DNA of 64,000 nucleotides from Cryobacterium aureum (GTDB lineage: Bacteria; Actinomycetota; Actinomycetes; Actinomycetales; Microbacteriaceae): assembly GCF_002954245.1 (NCBI RefSeq), contig NZ_PPTG01000001.1:62001-126000 (forward strand), given 5' to 3'. This document shows, piece after piece, positions 15,544 through 25,584 of this stretch. The position numbers were made by a program, and so were the translations under genes. How positions within the stretch are numbered: position 1 is the first letter of the stretch; each line of letters opens with the position of its first letter. A model generated the notes under the pieces. The model did not search any database. It was not told the origin of the DNA and worked only from the letters and a program-made list of their open reading frames with translations.

Positions 15544-16657
15544 TGACGTGTCGCCGGGTCACCCGGTGCCCGATGCGGGTGACGATCTCGTAGTTGATCG
15601 TGCCAGCGGCGTCAGCCCAGTCGGTAGCGCTCGGCGCGCCGGTGGCCGGGTCGCCGAACAGCACGACCTCATCGCCGACGGCTACGACGGGGTTGTCGTT
15701 GCCGAGGTTGACCACGAACTGGTCCATCGCCACCCGACCGACCAGGGGGTAGTTCTCGCCGTTAATGTGCACGAGCGCCGTGCCCGACGCCTGCCGGGGA
15801 ATGCCATCGGCGTAGCCGAGCGGCACGAGCACGAGCGTGGAATCCTGCGGCGCCCGCCACAGGTAGTCGTAGGAGACACCGGCGCCGGCGCTCACCCGGC
15901 GCACCAGGGCCACCCGGCCGCGCAGGGTCATCGCCGGAACCAGCCCGAGGTCGGCGCTGGTCGCGTCCTCGAACGGCGACAGCCCGTACAGGGTGATGCC
16001 CAACCGCACCATGGTGAAGCGGGCGGACGGCAGTCGCAGCGCCGCAGCGGATGACGCCAGGTGCACCAGCGTGGGGGCCAGGCCGGCGGCCCTGGCGGCA
16101 GCAACACCACGTTCGAAACAGTCCAGCGCCTGTTGGTCGTCGAACGCCGAGGCGTTGGCGAGGTGGCTCATGAGACCGTCGACACGCAGCAGGCCGACCC
16201 GCTCGAGCGCGGCGGCAAGCGCGAACACCTCGGCCCAGTCGTTTTCGTGCACGCCGTTACGGCTGAGTCCGGTCTCGAGTTTTAGATGAACGGATGCGGT
16301 CTGGCCAAGTTCCGCCGCGGCATCCGCTACCTGCTGCACCTGGCGCACCGAGGACAAGGCCAGGGTGACGTCGTCGTCGATGGCGGCGCTGAAGTCGGCG
16401 TCGGGGCCGTGCAGCCAGGCCAGAATCGGTGCGTCGATACCGGCATCACGCAGAGCCAGGGCCTCGTCGATGTCGGCGACGCCGAGCCAGTCGGCCCCGC
16501 CGGCGAGGGCGGCGCGCGCCACCGGAACGGCACCGTGCCCGTAGGCGTTGGCCTTGACGACGGCCATGGCGTGCGGAGTGCCGACGAGCGCGCGCAGGTG
16601 GGCCATGTTGGTGCGGATGGCGGCGAGGTCGATCACGGCCTCGCGAAACCCGGTCAT
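15536..16657 (-). CDS. alr: Alanine racemase
   Basis: Alr is a PLP enzyme that makes D-alanine for peptidoglycan. The 373-residue protein has the PLP-binding MAVVKANAYGHG (Lys 35 forms the Schiff base) and the second catalytic base Tyr 263 in GAGVSYDYLW. The barrel and C-terminal beta domain are both complete (GINGENYPLVGRVAMDQ-like region near 300). It overlaps acpS upstream by four bases and tsaE downstream by eight, forming an acpS-alr-tsaE string after glmS. Confidence 0.96.
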   Translation of the reverse strand: MTGFREAVIDLAAIRTNMAHLRALVGTPHAMAVVKANAYGHGAVPVARAALAGGADWLGVADIDEALALRDAGIDAPILAWLHGPDADFSAAIDDDVTLALSSVRQVQQVADAAAELGQTASVHLKLETGLSRNGVHENDWAEVFALAAALERVGLLRVDGLMSHLANASAFDDQQALDCFERGVAAARAAGLAPTLVHLASSAAALRLPSARFTMVRLGITLYGLSPFEDATSADLGLVPAMTLRGRVALVRRVSAGAGVSYDYLWRAPQDSTLVLVPLGYADGIPRQASGTALVHINGENYPLVGRVAMDQFVVNLGNDNPVVAVGDEVVLFGDPATGAPSATDWADAAGTINYEIVTRIGHRVTRRHVND

Positions 16658-17010
16658 GCTTCGCCCTCGGCGACGACGAAGGCGCAGGCCACGCCGGCAT
16701 CGTGGGTCATGGTGACGTGCACCCGGCTGATGCCGCGATCGGTCAGGGCTTGACGGGCCGCGCCACTGAGCTTGAATTCCGGGTTCCCGTGCGGGTCGTT
16801 CACGATTTCCATCTCCTGCCAGGTGGCTCCCGCACTGTCGCCGAGGGCCTTGATCAGAGCTTCCTTGGCGGCGAAGCGCGCTGCCAGGGAATGCACCGGC
16901 AGGTTTTGTTCGTTGGGGGTGAACAGGCGCGGCACGAGGCGCGGGGTGCGCTCGACCTGGCGGACGAAGCGCGCCAGGTCGACCACGTCAACCCCGATGC
17001 CCTTGATCAT
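16654..17010 (-). CDS. acpS: Holo-acyl-carrier-protein synthase
   Basis: AcpS transfers the 4'-phosphopantetheine arm from CoA to acyl carrier protein. The 118-residue protein has both signatures: GIGVDVVDLARF (Mg-binding Asp 8) and AARFAAKEALIKALG (Mg-binding Glu, near 44-58). Normal size for the trimeric family. It lies between glmS (six bases after its stop) and alr (four-base overlap). Confidence 0.95.
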   Translation of the reverse strand: MIKGIGVDVVDLARFVRQVERTPRLVPRLFTPNEQNLPVHSLAARFAAKEALIKALGDSAGATWQEMEIVNDPHGNPEFKLSGAARQALTDRGISRVHVTMTHDAGVACAFVVAEGEA

Positions 17011-17016
17011 CGTGGC

Positions 17017-18867
17017 CTATTCGACCGTGACTGACTTTGCGAGGTTGCGCGGCTGGTCGACGTCGAGGCCCTTGGCGATGGCGAGTTCCATAGCGAACAT
17101 CTGCAACGGCACCACGGCCAGCAGCGGTTCGAACAGCGGCGCCGCGAGCGGGATGTGGATGACGGTGTCGGCAAAAGGCAGCACGGCCGCGTCGCCTACC
17201 TCCGCGATGGCGATGATGCGAGCACCTCGGGCGCGAATCTCCTGAATGTTGGAGACGACCTTCGGGTGCAGGTGGGCCGAGCCGCGCGGGCTCGGTACCA
17301 CGACGAACACCGGCTGACCGGGTTCGATCAGCGCAATCGGGCCGTGCTTGAGTTCTCCGGCGGCGAAGCCTTCGGCATGGATGTAGGCGAGTTCCTTGAG
17401 CTTGAGCGCACCCTCGAGCGCGATCGGGAACCCGACGTGACGGCCGAGGAACAGCACCGCGCGGGTGTCGCTCATCCAGCGGGCGAGCTGGCGTACCTCG
17501 TCTTCGACGCCGAGAACGGCCTGGATCTTCTCCGGAATGGCCTGCAGTTCGGCGACCTGCGCGGCCTGTTCGGCCTCGGTGAGGCTGCCGCGCACGCGGG
17601 CGAGGTGCAGGGCGAACAGGTAAAGCGCGGCGATCTGGGCGACGAAGGCCTTGGTGGAGGCCACGGCGACTTCGGGGCCGGCGTGCGTGTAGATGACGGC
17701 GTCGCTCTCGCGCGGGATAGTCGCACCCTGCGTGTTGCAGATCGAGATGGCCTTGGCGCCGAGTGACATGGCGAATTTGACGGCCATGAGCGTGTCCATG
17801 GTTTCGCCGGACTGGCTGATCGAGATCACCAGGGTGTCGGCGCTGAGCACCGGGTCGCGGTAGCGGAACTCGTGGCTGAGTTCGACGTCGACGGGAACCT
17901 GCGCCCACTTTTCAATGGCGTATTTGGCGGTCTGGCCGGCGTAGGCTGCGGTTCCGCAGGCGACGATGACGATACGCCGGATGCCCGCGAGCACGTCATC
18001 GCCGAACGCGGTCAGTTCGGGAACGACGACCTGGTCGTCGGTGATGCGGCCGCGCAGGGTGTTGGCGACGGCGTCGGGCTGCTCGGAGACTTCCTTGGCC
18101 ATGAAGCTGGACCAGCCGCCCTTTTCACTGGCGGAGGCGTCCCAGGCGATGTCGAACTCTTCGGTCTCGACCAGGTGACCGTCGAAGTCGGTGACGGTGA
18201 CGGCATCCGCTGTGATCGTGACGATCTGGTCCTGGCCGATAGCGACGGCGCGGCGGGTGTATTCGACGAACGCGGCGACGTCGGAGCCGAGAAAGTTCTC
18301 GCCCTCGCCGAGACCGATGACGAGCGGGGAGTTGCGGCGGGCGCCGACGACGACGCCGGGCTGGTCCTGGTGCACGGCCAGCAGCGTGAACGCGCCGTCG
18401 AGACGGGCGACGATGATGCGGAAAGCTTCGGCGAGGTCGCCGACGCGCTGGTATTCGCGGCCGAGCAGCACCGCGGCGACCTCGGTGTCGGTCTCGCTCA
18501 GAAAGGTGTAGCCCTCGGCCAGGAGTTCGTCGCGCAGGGGGGCGAAGTTCTCGATGATGCCATTGTGGATGAGGGCGAGCTTGTTGTTGTCACCGAGGTG
18601 CGGGTGGGCATTGCCGTCGGTGGGTCCGCCGTGGGTGGCCCAGCGGGTGTGGCCGATTCCGGTCGTGCCGTCGTTGATCGGGTGAGCCTTGAGCTCGTTG
18701 GTGAGGGCCGACAGCTTGCCGGCCTTCTTGGCGGTGTTGAGTGCACCGAATTCATCAATGACGGCTATTCCCGCGGAGTCATACCCACGGTATTCGAGCC
18801 GTCCGAGTCCTCCCATGAGAACGTCAACGGTTTTATTGCTTCCGACATAACCTACGATTCCGCACAT
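17017..18867 (-). CDS. glmS: Glutamine-fructose-6-phosphate aminotransferase (isomerising)
   Basis: GlmS makes glucosamine 6-phosphate from fructose 6-phosphate and glutamine, the entry to UDP-GlcNAc. The 616-residue protein begins MCGIVGYVG with the nucleophile Cys 2, has the glutaminase GHTRWATHG motif, and two SIS sugar-isomerase domains ([26 protein letters not shown]). The C-terminal [13 protein letters not shown] is the conserved tail that closes the active site. No leader long enough for a glmS ribozyme is present: coaA starts only 34 bases away on the other strand. Confidence 0.97.
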   Translation of the reverse strand: MCGIVGYVGSNKTVDVLMGGLGRLEYRGYDSAGIAVIDEFGALNTAKKAGKLSALTNELKAHPINDGTTGIGHTRWATHGGPTDGNAHPHLGDNNKLALIHNGIIENFAPLRDELLAEGYTFLSETDTEVAAVLLGREYQRVGDLAEAFRIIVARLDGAFTLLAVHQDQPGVVVGARRNSPLVIGLGEGENFLGSDVAAFVEYTRRAVAIGQDQIVTITADAVTVTDFDGHLVETEEFDIAWDASASEKGGWSSFMAKEVSEQPDAVANTLRGRITDDQVVVPELTAFGDDVLAGIRRIVIVACGTAAYAGQTAKYAIEKWAQVPVDVELSHEFRYRDPVLSADTLVISISQSGETMDTLMAVKFAMSLGAKAISICNTQGATIPRESDAVIYTHAGPEVAVASTKAFVAQIAALYLFALHLARVRGSLTEAEQAAQVAELQAIPEKIQAVLGVEDEVRQLARWMSDTRAVLFLGRHVGFPIALEGALKLKELAYIHAEGFAAGELKHGPIALIEPGQPVFVVVPSPRGSAHLHPKVVSNIQEIRARGARIIAIAEVGDAAVLPFADTVIHIPLAAPLFEPLLAVVPLQMFAMELAIAKGLDVDQPRNLAKSVTVE

Positions 18868-18878
18868 GGAAGTCGATT

Positions 18879-18891
18879 TTAGTCGGACTAA
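18879..18891. promoter_or_regulatory. 13-bp inverted repeat between divergent glmS and coaA
   Basis: TTAGTC and GACTAA flank a single central G. It sits in the middle of the 34-bp gap between the two start codons, so any protein that binds it would affect both genes. It could also be the -10 region of either promoter. Role unknown. Confidence 0.45.
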
Positions 18892-18901
18892 GCTTGGGGC
18901 A

Positions 18902-19858
18902 ATGTCCGATCCGGTGCTGGCCCCTGTTATGAACGGTCACGGTACCCCTTTTGTGGAGCTCGACCGGGCCGATTGGGCAGCCCTCGCGCCGACCACTCTA
19001 CTGCCGCTGAGAGAGACCGAGATCGTGCAGTTGCGCGGCATCGGCGAGCCGCTCGACATCAACGAGGTGACGGATGTCTACCTTCCGCTGAGTCGTCTGC
19101 TCAACCTGTACGCGGCGAATGCCCGCACGCTGCACCGAGCGACCAGCGGATTCCTGGGCGAACGTGCCCGCCCGACCCCGTTCGTGATCGGTGTGGCCGG
19201 CTCGGTCGCCGTCGGCAAATCGACCACCGCCCGGCTGCTCCGGGAGATGCTCGCCCGCTGGGACGACACCCCCCGGGTGGAACTTGTCACGACCGACGGA
19301 TTTCTGTTTCCCAACGCCGAACTGAATCGCCGCGGCCTGATGGAACGCAAGGGATTCCCGGAGTCCTACGACCGGCGTGCGCTACTGCGGTTTGTCAGCG
19401 CGGTCAAGAGCGGCGCCCCAGAGGTGCGTTCACCGTTCTACTCGCACCTCAGCTACGACATCGTGCCCGACGCGCAGATCGTGGTGCGACAGCCCGACAT
19501 TCTTATCGTCGAGGGCCTCAACGTACTGCAGCCTCCCGCCCCCGGGCACGGTCTCTCGGTCAGCGACCTGTTTGACTTCACCATCTATGTGGATGCTCGT
19601 ACCCAGGACATTGCCCGCTGGTACGAGGAGCGTTTTCTCAAGCTGCAGCGCGGGGCGTTTGCCAACCCCAACTCATTCTTCCACCGCTACGCGGCGCTCA
19701 CCGAAGATGAAGCGCGCGGCAAGGCGCGCAGCATCTGGACCAGTATCAACCAGCCCAACCTGCTGCAGAACATTCGTCCCACCCGGTCGCGCGCGACCCT
19801 GGTACTGCGCAAGGACCCCACGCACGCCGTCTCCAAGGTGCTCCTGCGCAAGGTCTAA
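18902..19858 (+). CDS. coaA: Type I pantothenate kinase
   Basis: CoaA phosphorylates pantothenate, the first and controlling step of CoA synthesis. The 318-residue protein has the P-loop [12 protein letters not shown] (97-108), the TTDGFLFPN segment with catalytic Asp, YDIVPDAQ, and [12 protein letters not shown]. Length matches the prokaryotic type I family. ATG 18902 is chosen because an earlier in-frame ATG (18866) overlaps the glmS start codon. There is no strong ribosome-binding site, so leaderless or weak initiation is possible. Confidence 0.95.
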   Translation: MSDPVLAPVMNGHGTPFVELDRADWAALAPTTLLPLRETEIVQLRGIGEPLDINEVTDVYLPLSRLLNLYAANARTLHRATSGFLGERARPTPFVIGVAGSVAVGKSTTARLLREMLARWDDTPRVELVTTDGFLFPNAELNRRGLMERKGFPESYDRRALLRFVSAVKSGAPEVRSPFYSHLSYDIVPDAQIVVRQPDILIVEGLNVLQPPAPGHGLSVSDLFDFTIYVDARTQDIARWYEERFLKLQRGAFANPNSFFHRYAALTEDEARGKARSIWTSINQPNLLQNIRPTRSRATLVLRKDPTHAVSKVLLRKV

Positions 19859-19883
19859 CTCCGTGCAAGCACGCGCTCTGTCT

Positions 19884-19905
19884 GGACGGGGCCCGGGCCC
19901 CGTCC
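19884..19905. terminator. 22-bp perfect palindrome between convergent coaA and glmM
   Basis: GGACGGGGCC and its complement flank a central CG, giving a strong hairpin on either strand in the 55-bp gap between the two stops. There is no U-rich tail, but its position suits a bidirectional terminator. The same palindrome with one base changed recurs at 57321-57342. Confidence 0.7.
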
Positions 19906-19913
19906 GGTAAGGG

Positions 19914-21275
19914 CTAGAGGGCCAGGCGCTCGCGGACCACGTCGGCGAGGGAGTGCGCCAGGCGGTCGGCCGTCGGCTGGTCGGCGGCTTCGACCATGAC
20001 CCGCACCATCGGCTCTGTGCCCGAAGGGCGCAGCAGCACGCGGCCGGTGTCGCCGAGTTCTGCTTCAGCGGCGAGCACGGCCTGGGCGATGACGTCGTCG
20101 GCGCCGAGCCCCTTGTGGTTGACGCCGCGCACGTTGACCAGAATCTGCGGGTACACCGTCATGACGGATGCCAGTTCGGCGAGGGTTTTACCGGTGCGCG
20201 CCATTTCGGCGACGAGGTGCAGGCCGGTGAGGATCCCGTCGCCGGTGGTGGCGAATTTGGTCATAATGACGTGACCGCTCTGTTCACCGCCCAGGGAATA
20301 CCCGTGGGCGTTGAGCTCTTCGAGCACGTACCGGTCGCCAACCTTGGTCTGCACCATGGCGATGTCGTTGGCTGCCATCGCCTTGCGCAGACCGAGGTTG
20401 CTCATGACGGTCGCCACCAGCGTGCGGTCTTTCAGTACGCCGCGTTCGGCCATCGACACGGCGAGGATCGCCATAATCTGGTCGCCGTCGACGATGTTGC
20501 CGTTCTTGTCCACGGCCAGGCAGCGGTCGGCGTCGCCGTCGTGGGCGATGCCGATGTCGGCGCCGTGCTCGAGCACGGCCTTGGCGAGGTTGTCGAGGTG
20601 GGTGGAGCCCACGCCGTCGTTGATGTTGAGGCCGTCGGGGTCGGCGCCAATCACCGTGAGGCGGGCACCGGCATCCGTGAACACCTGCGGCGAGACGCCG
20701 GCAGCGGCGCCGTGGGCGCAGTCGAGCACGACGTGAATGCCGTCGAGACGGTGCGGCAGGGTGGTGAGCAGGTGCACCACGTAGCGGTCTTCGGCGTCGG
20801 CAAAGCGACGGATGCGTCCAACGTCGCCGGCGATCGGCATCAGCGTGTCGCGACCGATGTAGCTCTCAATGCGGTCCTCGACGTCGTCGGGGAGTTTGGT
20901 TCCGCCATAGGCGAAGATCTTGATGCCGTTATCGGGCGCCGCGTTGTGTGAGGCAGAAATCATCACACCGAAGTCGGCACCGATGTCGTTGATCAAAAAG
21001 GCTGCAGCCGGCGTGGGGATGACTCCGGCGTCGAGAACGTCGACACCGCTGGAGGCCAGACCGGCCGAGACGGCAGCGTTGAGGAATTCACCGGAAATTC
21101 GCGGGTCGCGGGCGACCACAGCGACGGGCCGGCGGCCCGCTTCGAGGCGTGCTTGGGCACGACGACCCTTGGTCAGCACTGCGGCGCTGGCCTGGGCAAG
21201 GCTCAGGGCCAGGCCAGCCGTGAGATCACGGTTGGCCAGGCCCCGAACGCCGTCCGTGCCGAACAGACGAGTCAT
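19914..21275 (-). CDS. glmM: Phosphoglucosamine mutase
   Basis: GlmM converts glucosamine 6-phosphate to glucosamine 1-phosphate, the step after GlmS. The 453-residue protein begins [13 protein letters not shown]. It has the phosphoserine loop [14 protein letters not shown] (Ser 109), the metal-binding [12 protein letters not shown], the GGEQSGHVI sugar loop, and the C-terminal [14 protein letters not shown] phosphate site. All four mutase domains are complete. It lies 19 bases downstream of rpsI in the usual actinobacterial order rplM-rpsI-glmM. Confidence 0.97.
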   Translation of the reverse strand: MTRLFGTDGVRGLANRDLTAGLALSLAQASAAVLTKGRRAQARLEAGRRPVAVVARDPRISGEFLNAAVSAGLASSGVDVLDAGVIPTPAAAFLINDIGADFGVMISASHNAAPDNGIKIFAYGGTKLPDDVEDRIESYIGRDTLMPIAGDVGRIRRFADAEDRYVVHLLTTLPHRLDGIHVVLDCAHGAAAGVSPQVFTDAGARLTVIGADPDGLNINDGVGSTHLDNLAKAVLEHGADIGIAHDGDADRCLAVDKNGNIVDGDQIMAILAVSMAERGVLKDRTLVATVMSNLGLRKAMAANDIAMVQTKVGDRYVLEELNAHGYSLGGEQSGHVIMTKFATTGDGILTGLHLVAEMARTGKTLAELASVMTVYPQILVNVRGVNHKGLGADDVIAQAVLAAEAELGDTGRVLLRPSGTEPMVRVMVEAADQPTADRLAHSLADVVRERLAL

Positions 21276-21294
21276 TTCGTCGTCGGCTATCGGG

Positions 21295-21780
21295 TTAGCG
21301 CTTGCTGAACTGAGGTGCCTTACGGGCCTTCTTGAGTCCGGCCTTCTTACGCTCCTTGACTCGAGCGTCGCGGCTGAGGAAGCCGTTCTTCTTGAGGATG
21401 GCGCGGTTGTTCTCTTCGTCGATCAGGTTCAAGCAGCGTGCGATGCCGAGGCGAAGCGCGCCTGCCTGGCCGGACGGGCCACCACCGGTGATGCGGGCGA
21501 TGACGTCGTACGAGCCGAGCAGGTCGAGAACCTTGAACGGGTCGTTGATCAGCTGCTGGTGCAGCTTGTTCGGGAAGTAGTCAGCGAACTCGCGGCCGTT
21601 GACAACGATCGTGCCGGAGCCGGGGACGATGCGCACGCGGGCGATGGCCTGCTTGCGACGGCCGACGGCTGCGCCGGGAACGTTGAGGACGGCGCGGGGC
21701 GCCTTGGTTACGGTTTCGGCCGGAGTCTCGGTGGAGTAGCTCTCCGGAGCCTGGTCAATCTGGTCTGCGATCTTCGCCAC
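21295..21780 (-). CDS. rpsI: 30S ribosomal protein S9
   Basis: S9 sits in the 30S head, and its C-terminal tail reaches the P-site tRNA. The 161-residue protein has the core [24 protein letters not shown] and the invariant SKR end ([12 protein letters not shown]). An N-terminal extension of about 30 residues rich in Glu, Thr and Pro precedes the core, as is common in high-GC actinobacteria. It is 50 bases downstream of rplM. Confidence 0.97.
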   Translation of the reverse strand: MAKIADQIDQAPESYSTETPAETVTKAPRAVLNVPGAAVGRRKQAIARVRIVPGSGTIVVNGREFADYFPNKLHQQLINDPFKVLDLLGSYDVIARITGGGPSGQAGALRLGIARCLNLIDEENNRAILKKNGFLSRDARVKERKKAGLKKARKAPQFSKR

Positions 21781-21830
21781 GATGATGGGAATCCTTTTTA
21801 TCTAAGAGTCGAGAAGTCTGGTTGCCGGCG

Positions 21831-22277
21831 CTACTGCGCGACCTGGCTGAGGGTGTACGGCGTGGGCTGCTGAGCGGAGTGCGGGTGCTCAGGGCCGGCG
21901 TAAACCTTCAGCTTGGTGAGCTGGGCGCGACCGAGCGAGTTCTTCGGCAGCATGCCGCGAATCGCTTTTTCAACCGCACGGGTCGGGTGCTTCTCGAGCA
22001 TCTCGGAGTAGTTGGTCGCCGTGAGGCCGCCCGGGTAACCGGAGTGGCGGTAGGCGATCTTCAGGTCGAGCTTCTTGCCGGTCAAGGCAACCTTCTCGGC
22101 GTTGACGATGATGACGAAGTCGCCACCGTCCATGTGCGGGGAGAAGGTGGCCTTGTGCTTGCCGCGCAGCAGGATTGCCGCGTGGCTGGCCAGACGTCCG
22201 AGGACGATATCGGTGGCGTCGATGACAACCCAGTCGTGCTGGAGTTCGCTTGCCTTGGGGGTGTAAGTGCGCGTCAC
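21831..22277 (-). CDS. rplM: 50S ribosomal protein L13
   Basis: L13 is an early assembly protein of the 50S subunit. The 148-residue protein has [19 protein letters not shown], the [16 protein letters not shown] segment and [13 protein letters not shown], all characteristic. It is first in rplM-rpsI-glmM. A nested inverted repeat lies 57 bases upstream of its start. Confidence 0.97.
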   Translation of the reverse strand: MTRTYTPKASELQHDWVVIDATDIVLGRLASHAAILLRGKHKATFSPHMDGGDFVIIVNAEKVALTGKKLDLKIAYRHSGYPGGLTATNYSEMLEKHPTRAVEKAIRGMLPKNSLGRAQLTKLKVYAGPEHPHSAQQPTPYTLSQVAQ

Positions 22278-22333
22278 TGTTGTGCTGCTTTCTTCTTTTT
22301 CGAACGGAGGTGTTCGTGAATCCCGCTCCGGGC

Positions 22334-22368
22334 GTGTTCTATTGAGATATACATCTCGAGGAGAACAC
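22334..22368. promoter_or_regulatory. Nested inverted repeat in the truA-rplM gap
   Basis: Outer arms GTGTTCT (22334-22340) and AGAACAC (22362-22368) enclose inner arms GAGAT and ATCTC with a four-base loop (22344-22357). The whole folds as one two-part hairpin. It lies 62 bases after the truA stop and 57 before the rplM start, so it could end truA transcription or form a regulatory leader of rplM. Confidence 0.5.
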
Positions 22369-22429
22369 TGTCGATGGAGGGCTCACGTTCGGGTGCCGTG
22401 CTGCAACGCACAGACACCAAGGGACAACA

Positions 22430-23368
22430 CTAGTCGGAGGCGGTGGCGGACGCAACTTGCACAGGAAGTGAACGCCGGTTGCGGGTATCAATGGCGCGCT
22501 GCGCCAGGGACGCGTCGTCGGGGTAGCCCACATCGATCAGGGTGAGGCCGTGCGCCTGCATCACCTTGAACTCGCTGATGCGGTGTTTGTCGAAGTGCAG
22601 GTGGGCGAGGGTGCTGCCGTCGAGGCGGCCCTCCCCCACGGCCACGCAGGCGCCGACCATGGCGCGCACCATGCTGTGGCAGAAGGCATCCGCTTTGATC
22701 GTGGCGATGAGGAGGCCGTCGTCGTCGCGGTGCCAGCGAAAGTCCTGCACGGTGCGAATGGTCGTCGCTCCAGGGCGCGGCTTGCAGTAGGCGGCGAAGT
22801 CGTGCAGGCCCACCAGGGTGGCTGCTGCGGCATCCATGGCCGCGAGGTCGAGTTTAAACGGATGCCACGTGGTGCGCAGGCGCTGCTGCGGGTCATGCAG
22901 GGCGAGGGGGTCTGCGATGCGGTATTCGTACCGGCGCCACATGGCCGAGAACCGGGCGTCGAAGCCGCCGGGCACGACCGTGGCGCGGCGCAGCACGATG
23001 TCGGGCTTGGTCACCAGGATGCCGCCGAGGCGACGCAGCACGGCGGTGCCGAGGTCCACCGGCGGACGGTTGCCGGTACCGCGCTGGATGCGCACGAGGG
23101 AGTGCGCCTGGTCAGCGGTGAGGTCGAAATGGGCGACCTGTCCGCGGGCGTGCACTCCGGCATCCGTTCGGCCGGCGACGATGAGCGTTGGGTGCGGGGG
23201 AAAGCTCTGCAGAATGCCGGCGAGGCCGTTCTCAATGTCGGCCTGCACGGTTCGAAAGCCCGGCTGGCGGGCCCAACCGGTGAAATCGGTGCCATCGTAA
23301 GAGAGGTCAAGACGGATGCGCGTGGAGCCGAGCGCTGCGTTCGCGGCGCGGGGCACAAAAAGATTCAC
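22430..23368 (-). CDS. truA: tRNA pseudouridine(38-40) synthase TruA
   Basis: TruA isomerises uridines 38-40 in the anticodon arm of many tRNAs. The protein has RIRLDLSYDGTDFTGWARQPGFRTVQADIE, and the catalytic motif AGRTDAGVHARGQVAHFD with the nucleophile Asp at about residue 69. It ends with FCHSMVRAMVGACVAVGEGRL, the C-terminal family block. GTG 23368 is the likeliest start (312 residues); the frame stays open upstream into sequence antisense to the acyltransferase gene, which is not TruA-like. No clear ribosome-binding site, so the start is uncertain by some residues. Confidence 0.9.
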   Translation of the reverse strand: MNLFVPRAANAALGSTRIRLDLSYDGTDFTGWARQPGFRTVQADIENGLAGILQSFPPHPTLIVAGRTDAGVHARGQVAHFDLTADQAHSLVRIQRGTGNRPPVDLGTAVLRRLGGILVTKPDIVLRRATVVPGGFDARFSAMWRRYEYRIADPLALHDPQQRLRTTWHPFKLDLAAMDAAAATLVGLHDFAAYCKPRPGATTIRTVQDFRWHRDDDGLLIATIKADAFCHSMVRAMVGACVAVGEGRLDGSTLAHLHFDKHRISEFKVMQAHGLTLIDVGYPDDASLAQRAIDTRNRRSLPVQVASATASD

Positions 23369-23459
23369 GAGGGTAAGCCTAGGCGGCGCGCTCGGGTTAT
23401 CGTTGAAACCGGCCCACGGCCCACCCCATAATGAGTGCCAAAGAAACCCGGCGTTGCCC

Positions 23460-25415
23460 ATGACTCGTTCCCCGCGCGCGTTCCCGTTCACCGGGAGGAC
23501 TCGGTCAGCGACCGCAACGATCGGGCCGGTAAACACGCCCGTGCTGGGGCCGACGAATGCCCCGCGCAGCGGTCGCCTGGCCGGCCTCGACGGTCTGCGC
23601 GCACTCGCCGTCATTGCCGTCGCGCTGTACCATTTCTTTCCGGCCGTACTGCCGGGCGGTTTTATCGGCGTTGACGTGTTCTTCGTGATCAGTGGTTTTC
23701 TGATCACCGGGCTGCTGGTCTCCGAGCACACGCGCACCGGGCGCATCTCGCTTCGCCGGTTTTGGCAGCGGCGTGCCCGCAGACTGGTGCCGCCGCTCAT
23801 TCCGGTCGTGCTGATCAGCTGCACGATCGCCTTTGTGATCGGCGGCGACGTGCTGGTGGGTCTCGGCGCGCAACTAGTCGGAGCCAGCACCTTCGGCTAC
23901 AACTGGGTGTCGATCGCGAATGATGCGAGCTATTTCAGCGTCAACGAACCCGAACTGCTGCGCAACCTGTGGTCGCTCGCGGTGGAGGAGCAGTTCTACC
24001 TGGTCTGGCCGCTGCTCCTGCTGGCGGTGCTGCTGATTCGCCGCCCGCGCGTTCGGCTGGCCATTGTCACCACGCTGTTCGTCGCCTCGGCCCTGTGGAT
24101 GGGAGCGCTGTACCAGCCCGGCGCGGACCCCACCCGGGTGTACTACGGTTCAGACACCCACAGTTTCGGCCTGTTCGCGGGCGCTGCCCTCGCCCTGCTG
24201 CTGCGCCGACCGAGCGGGCAGCGCAACGAGCTGCCACGGTTGCGTCCGTGGCTTGGCGGGGCCGCAGTGCTGACGATCGTAGCCTTTGCGCTCTGGCTGC
24301 CGGAAGACGGTACGGCAACCTTCCGCGGTGGCCTCGTCGCCGTGTCCCTGGCCACAGCGCTAGCCATCTGGGCGGGAGTGCGCGGCGGCCGGTTCGGGCG
24401 CCTGCTCGACGCAGCCCCGCTCCGCTACCTCGGTGAGCGGTCCTACGGAATCTACCTGTGGCACTGGCCGATCCTCGTGCTGGTTCAGCTGCTCTGGCCG
24501 GCATCGCCGCGCGCCGGCAGTGTGCTGCCGATCGGCGTGCTCGCCACGGTCATTACCCTTTTTGTGGCCGGAGTGTCCTACCGCTGGCTGGAAGTGCCGA
24601 TCCGGCGGGTCGGCGTGCGCGGCAGCATCCGCAAGATCGGTGCACTGTGGACCGGCCCCACCCGCCGCCGCCGCCTGATAGCGGCGACAGCCGCACTATC
24701 GGTGTTGCTGGTCGGCGGCACCACCGCCGCCGTCGTGGCCGCGCCGGCGCAGACCTCGGCGCAACTCCGCATCGAACGCGGCCAACGGGCAATGGATGCC
24801 GCGGCGCGGGCCGCCGCGCAGGCTGCGGCCGCCGCGGCTGCCCGCCAGGCCACCGCAGCCCCTGCACTGGTCGACGGACCGATCACCGCCATCGGCGACT
24901 CGGTCATGCTGGCGTCGGCTCCGGAATTACAGGCCACCTTCGCGGGCATGACCGTTGACGCATCGGTCTCCCGCGGGATGTATTCCGCAGACGACATATT
25001 GATGGCGCTGAAGGCGGCGGACCAGTTGCAGCCGGTGGTGGTCGTCGGGCTCGGCACCAACGGGCCGATCACGACCGACGAACTCACCGAGATTCTGCGC
25101 ATTCTCGGGCCCGACCGGCAGCTCGTACTGGTGAATGCCTACGCCGAACGGGAGTGGACCGACACGGTCAATGCCAGGCTCGCCGAGTTCGCTGCGGGCA
25201 ATCGCCGGGTCGAGCTGGCGAACTGGCACGACGTGATCGCGGGGCGACTCAATCTGCTGGCAGACGACCATGTGCACCCGGGGCCGACCGGCGGCCAACT
25301 CTACGCCGACGAGGTGCACGCCGCGCTTGCGCGTCTTGCTGCGGTGCCGCCGCTGCCCGACAACAGCTGGTTGATGCGTGACCCCGACGCTCCCAGTTCG
25401 CCGCCCTACCGCTGA
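23460..25415 (+). CDS. Membrane O-acyltransferase with SGNH domain (OafA/YrhL type)
   Basis: The 651-residue protein has an acyltransferase-3 domain of about ten helices (RLAGLDGLRALAVIAVALYHFFP; GGFIGVDVFFVISGFLITGLL; LWSLAVEEQFYLVWPLLLL; YGIYLWHWPIL). A charged stop, one more helix and an Ala-rich coiled linker (near 435-475) lead to an extracellular SGNH hydrolase-like domain with GDSVMLAS and the catalytic DDHVHPG. Such proteins acetylate cell-wall or secreted glycans, the SGNH part finishing the transfer outside. The lone plus-strand gene here, divergent from truA. Target polymer unknown. Confidence 0.9.
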   Translation: MTRSPRAFPFTGRTRSATATIGPVNTPVLGPTNAPRSGRLAGLDGLRALAVIAVALYHFFPAVLPGGFIGVDVFFVISGFLITGLLVSEHTRTGRISLRRFWQRRARRLVPPLIPVVLISCTIAFVIGGDVLVGLGAQLVGASTFGYNWVSIANDASYFSVNEPELLRNLWSLAVEEQFYLVWPLLLLAVLLIRRPRVRLAIVTTLFVASALWMGALYQPGADPTRVYYGSDTHSFGLFAGAALALLLRRPSGQRNELPRLRPWLGGAAVLTIVAFALWLPEDGTATFRGGLVAVSLATALAIWAGVRGGRFGRLLDAAPLRYLGERSYGIYLWHWPILVLVQLLWPASPRAGSVLPIGVLATVITLFVAGVSYRWLEVPIRRVGVRGSIRKIGALWTGPTRRRRLIAATAALSVLLVGGTTAAVVAAPAQTSAQLRIERGQRAMDAAARAAAQAAAAAAARQATAAPALVDGPITAIGDSVMLASAPELQATFAGMTVDASVSRGMYSADDILMALKAADQLQPVVVVGLGTNGPITTDELTEILRILGPDRQLVLVNAYAEREWTDTVNARLAEFAAGNRRVELANWHDVIAGRLNLLADDHVHPGPTGGQLYADEVHAALARLAAVPPLPDNSWLMRDPDAPSSPPYR

Positions 25416-25418
25416 GAA

Positions 25419-25529
25419 TCAGAAATCGAGCGCGTAGGCGAGCTCCCTGTTGGTGGCGAAGAAGCCGATGCCCGTGTAGAGGTCGAGCGCGCCGGGCGGG
25501 CTCGCCGAGTCCACGTCGAGAGTGGCCCG
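25419..25529 (-). pseudogene. Relic copy of the 3' end of the downstream GNAT gene
   Basis: Thirty-six codons plus a stop read RATLDVDSASPPGALDLYTG..., which aligns with the last 36 residues of the intact GNAT gene at 25585 (RVTLAVDSASPTGALGLYTG...), with 23 identities by eye and both ending in a stop. An in-frame TGA lies five codons upstream of the fragment, so nothing longer can be made. It looks like the remains of a tandem duplicate or a paralogue mostly lost by deletion. It sits four bases after the acyltransferase stop. Confidence 0.82.
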
Positions 25530-25584
25530 CCAGTTACTCGGTCATGCTGCACCCAAGCCAGGCTGCCCCGAACTGGGCCAGACC

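Noticed and set aside
17017..18901. glmS ribozyme upstream of glmS
   Set aside because: Only 34 bp separate the divergent starts, too short for the ribozyme.
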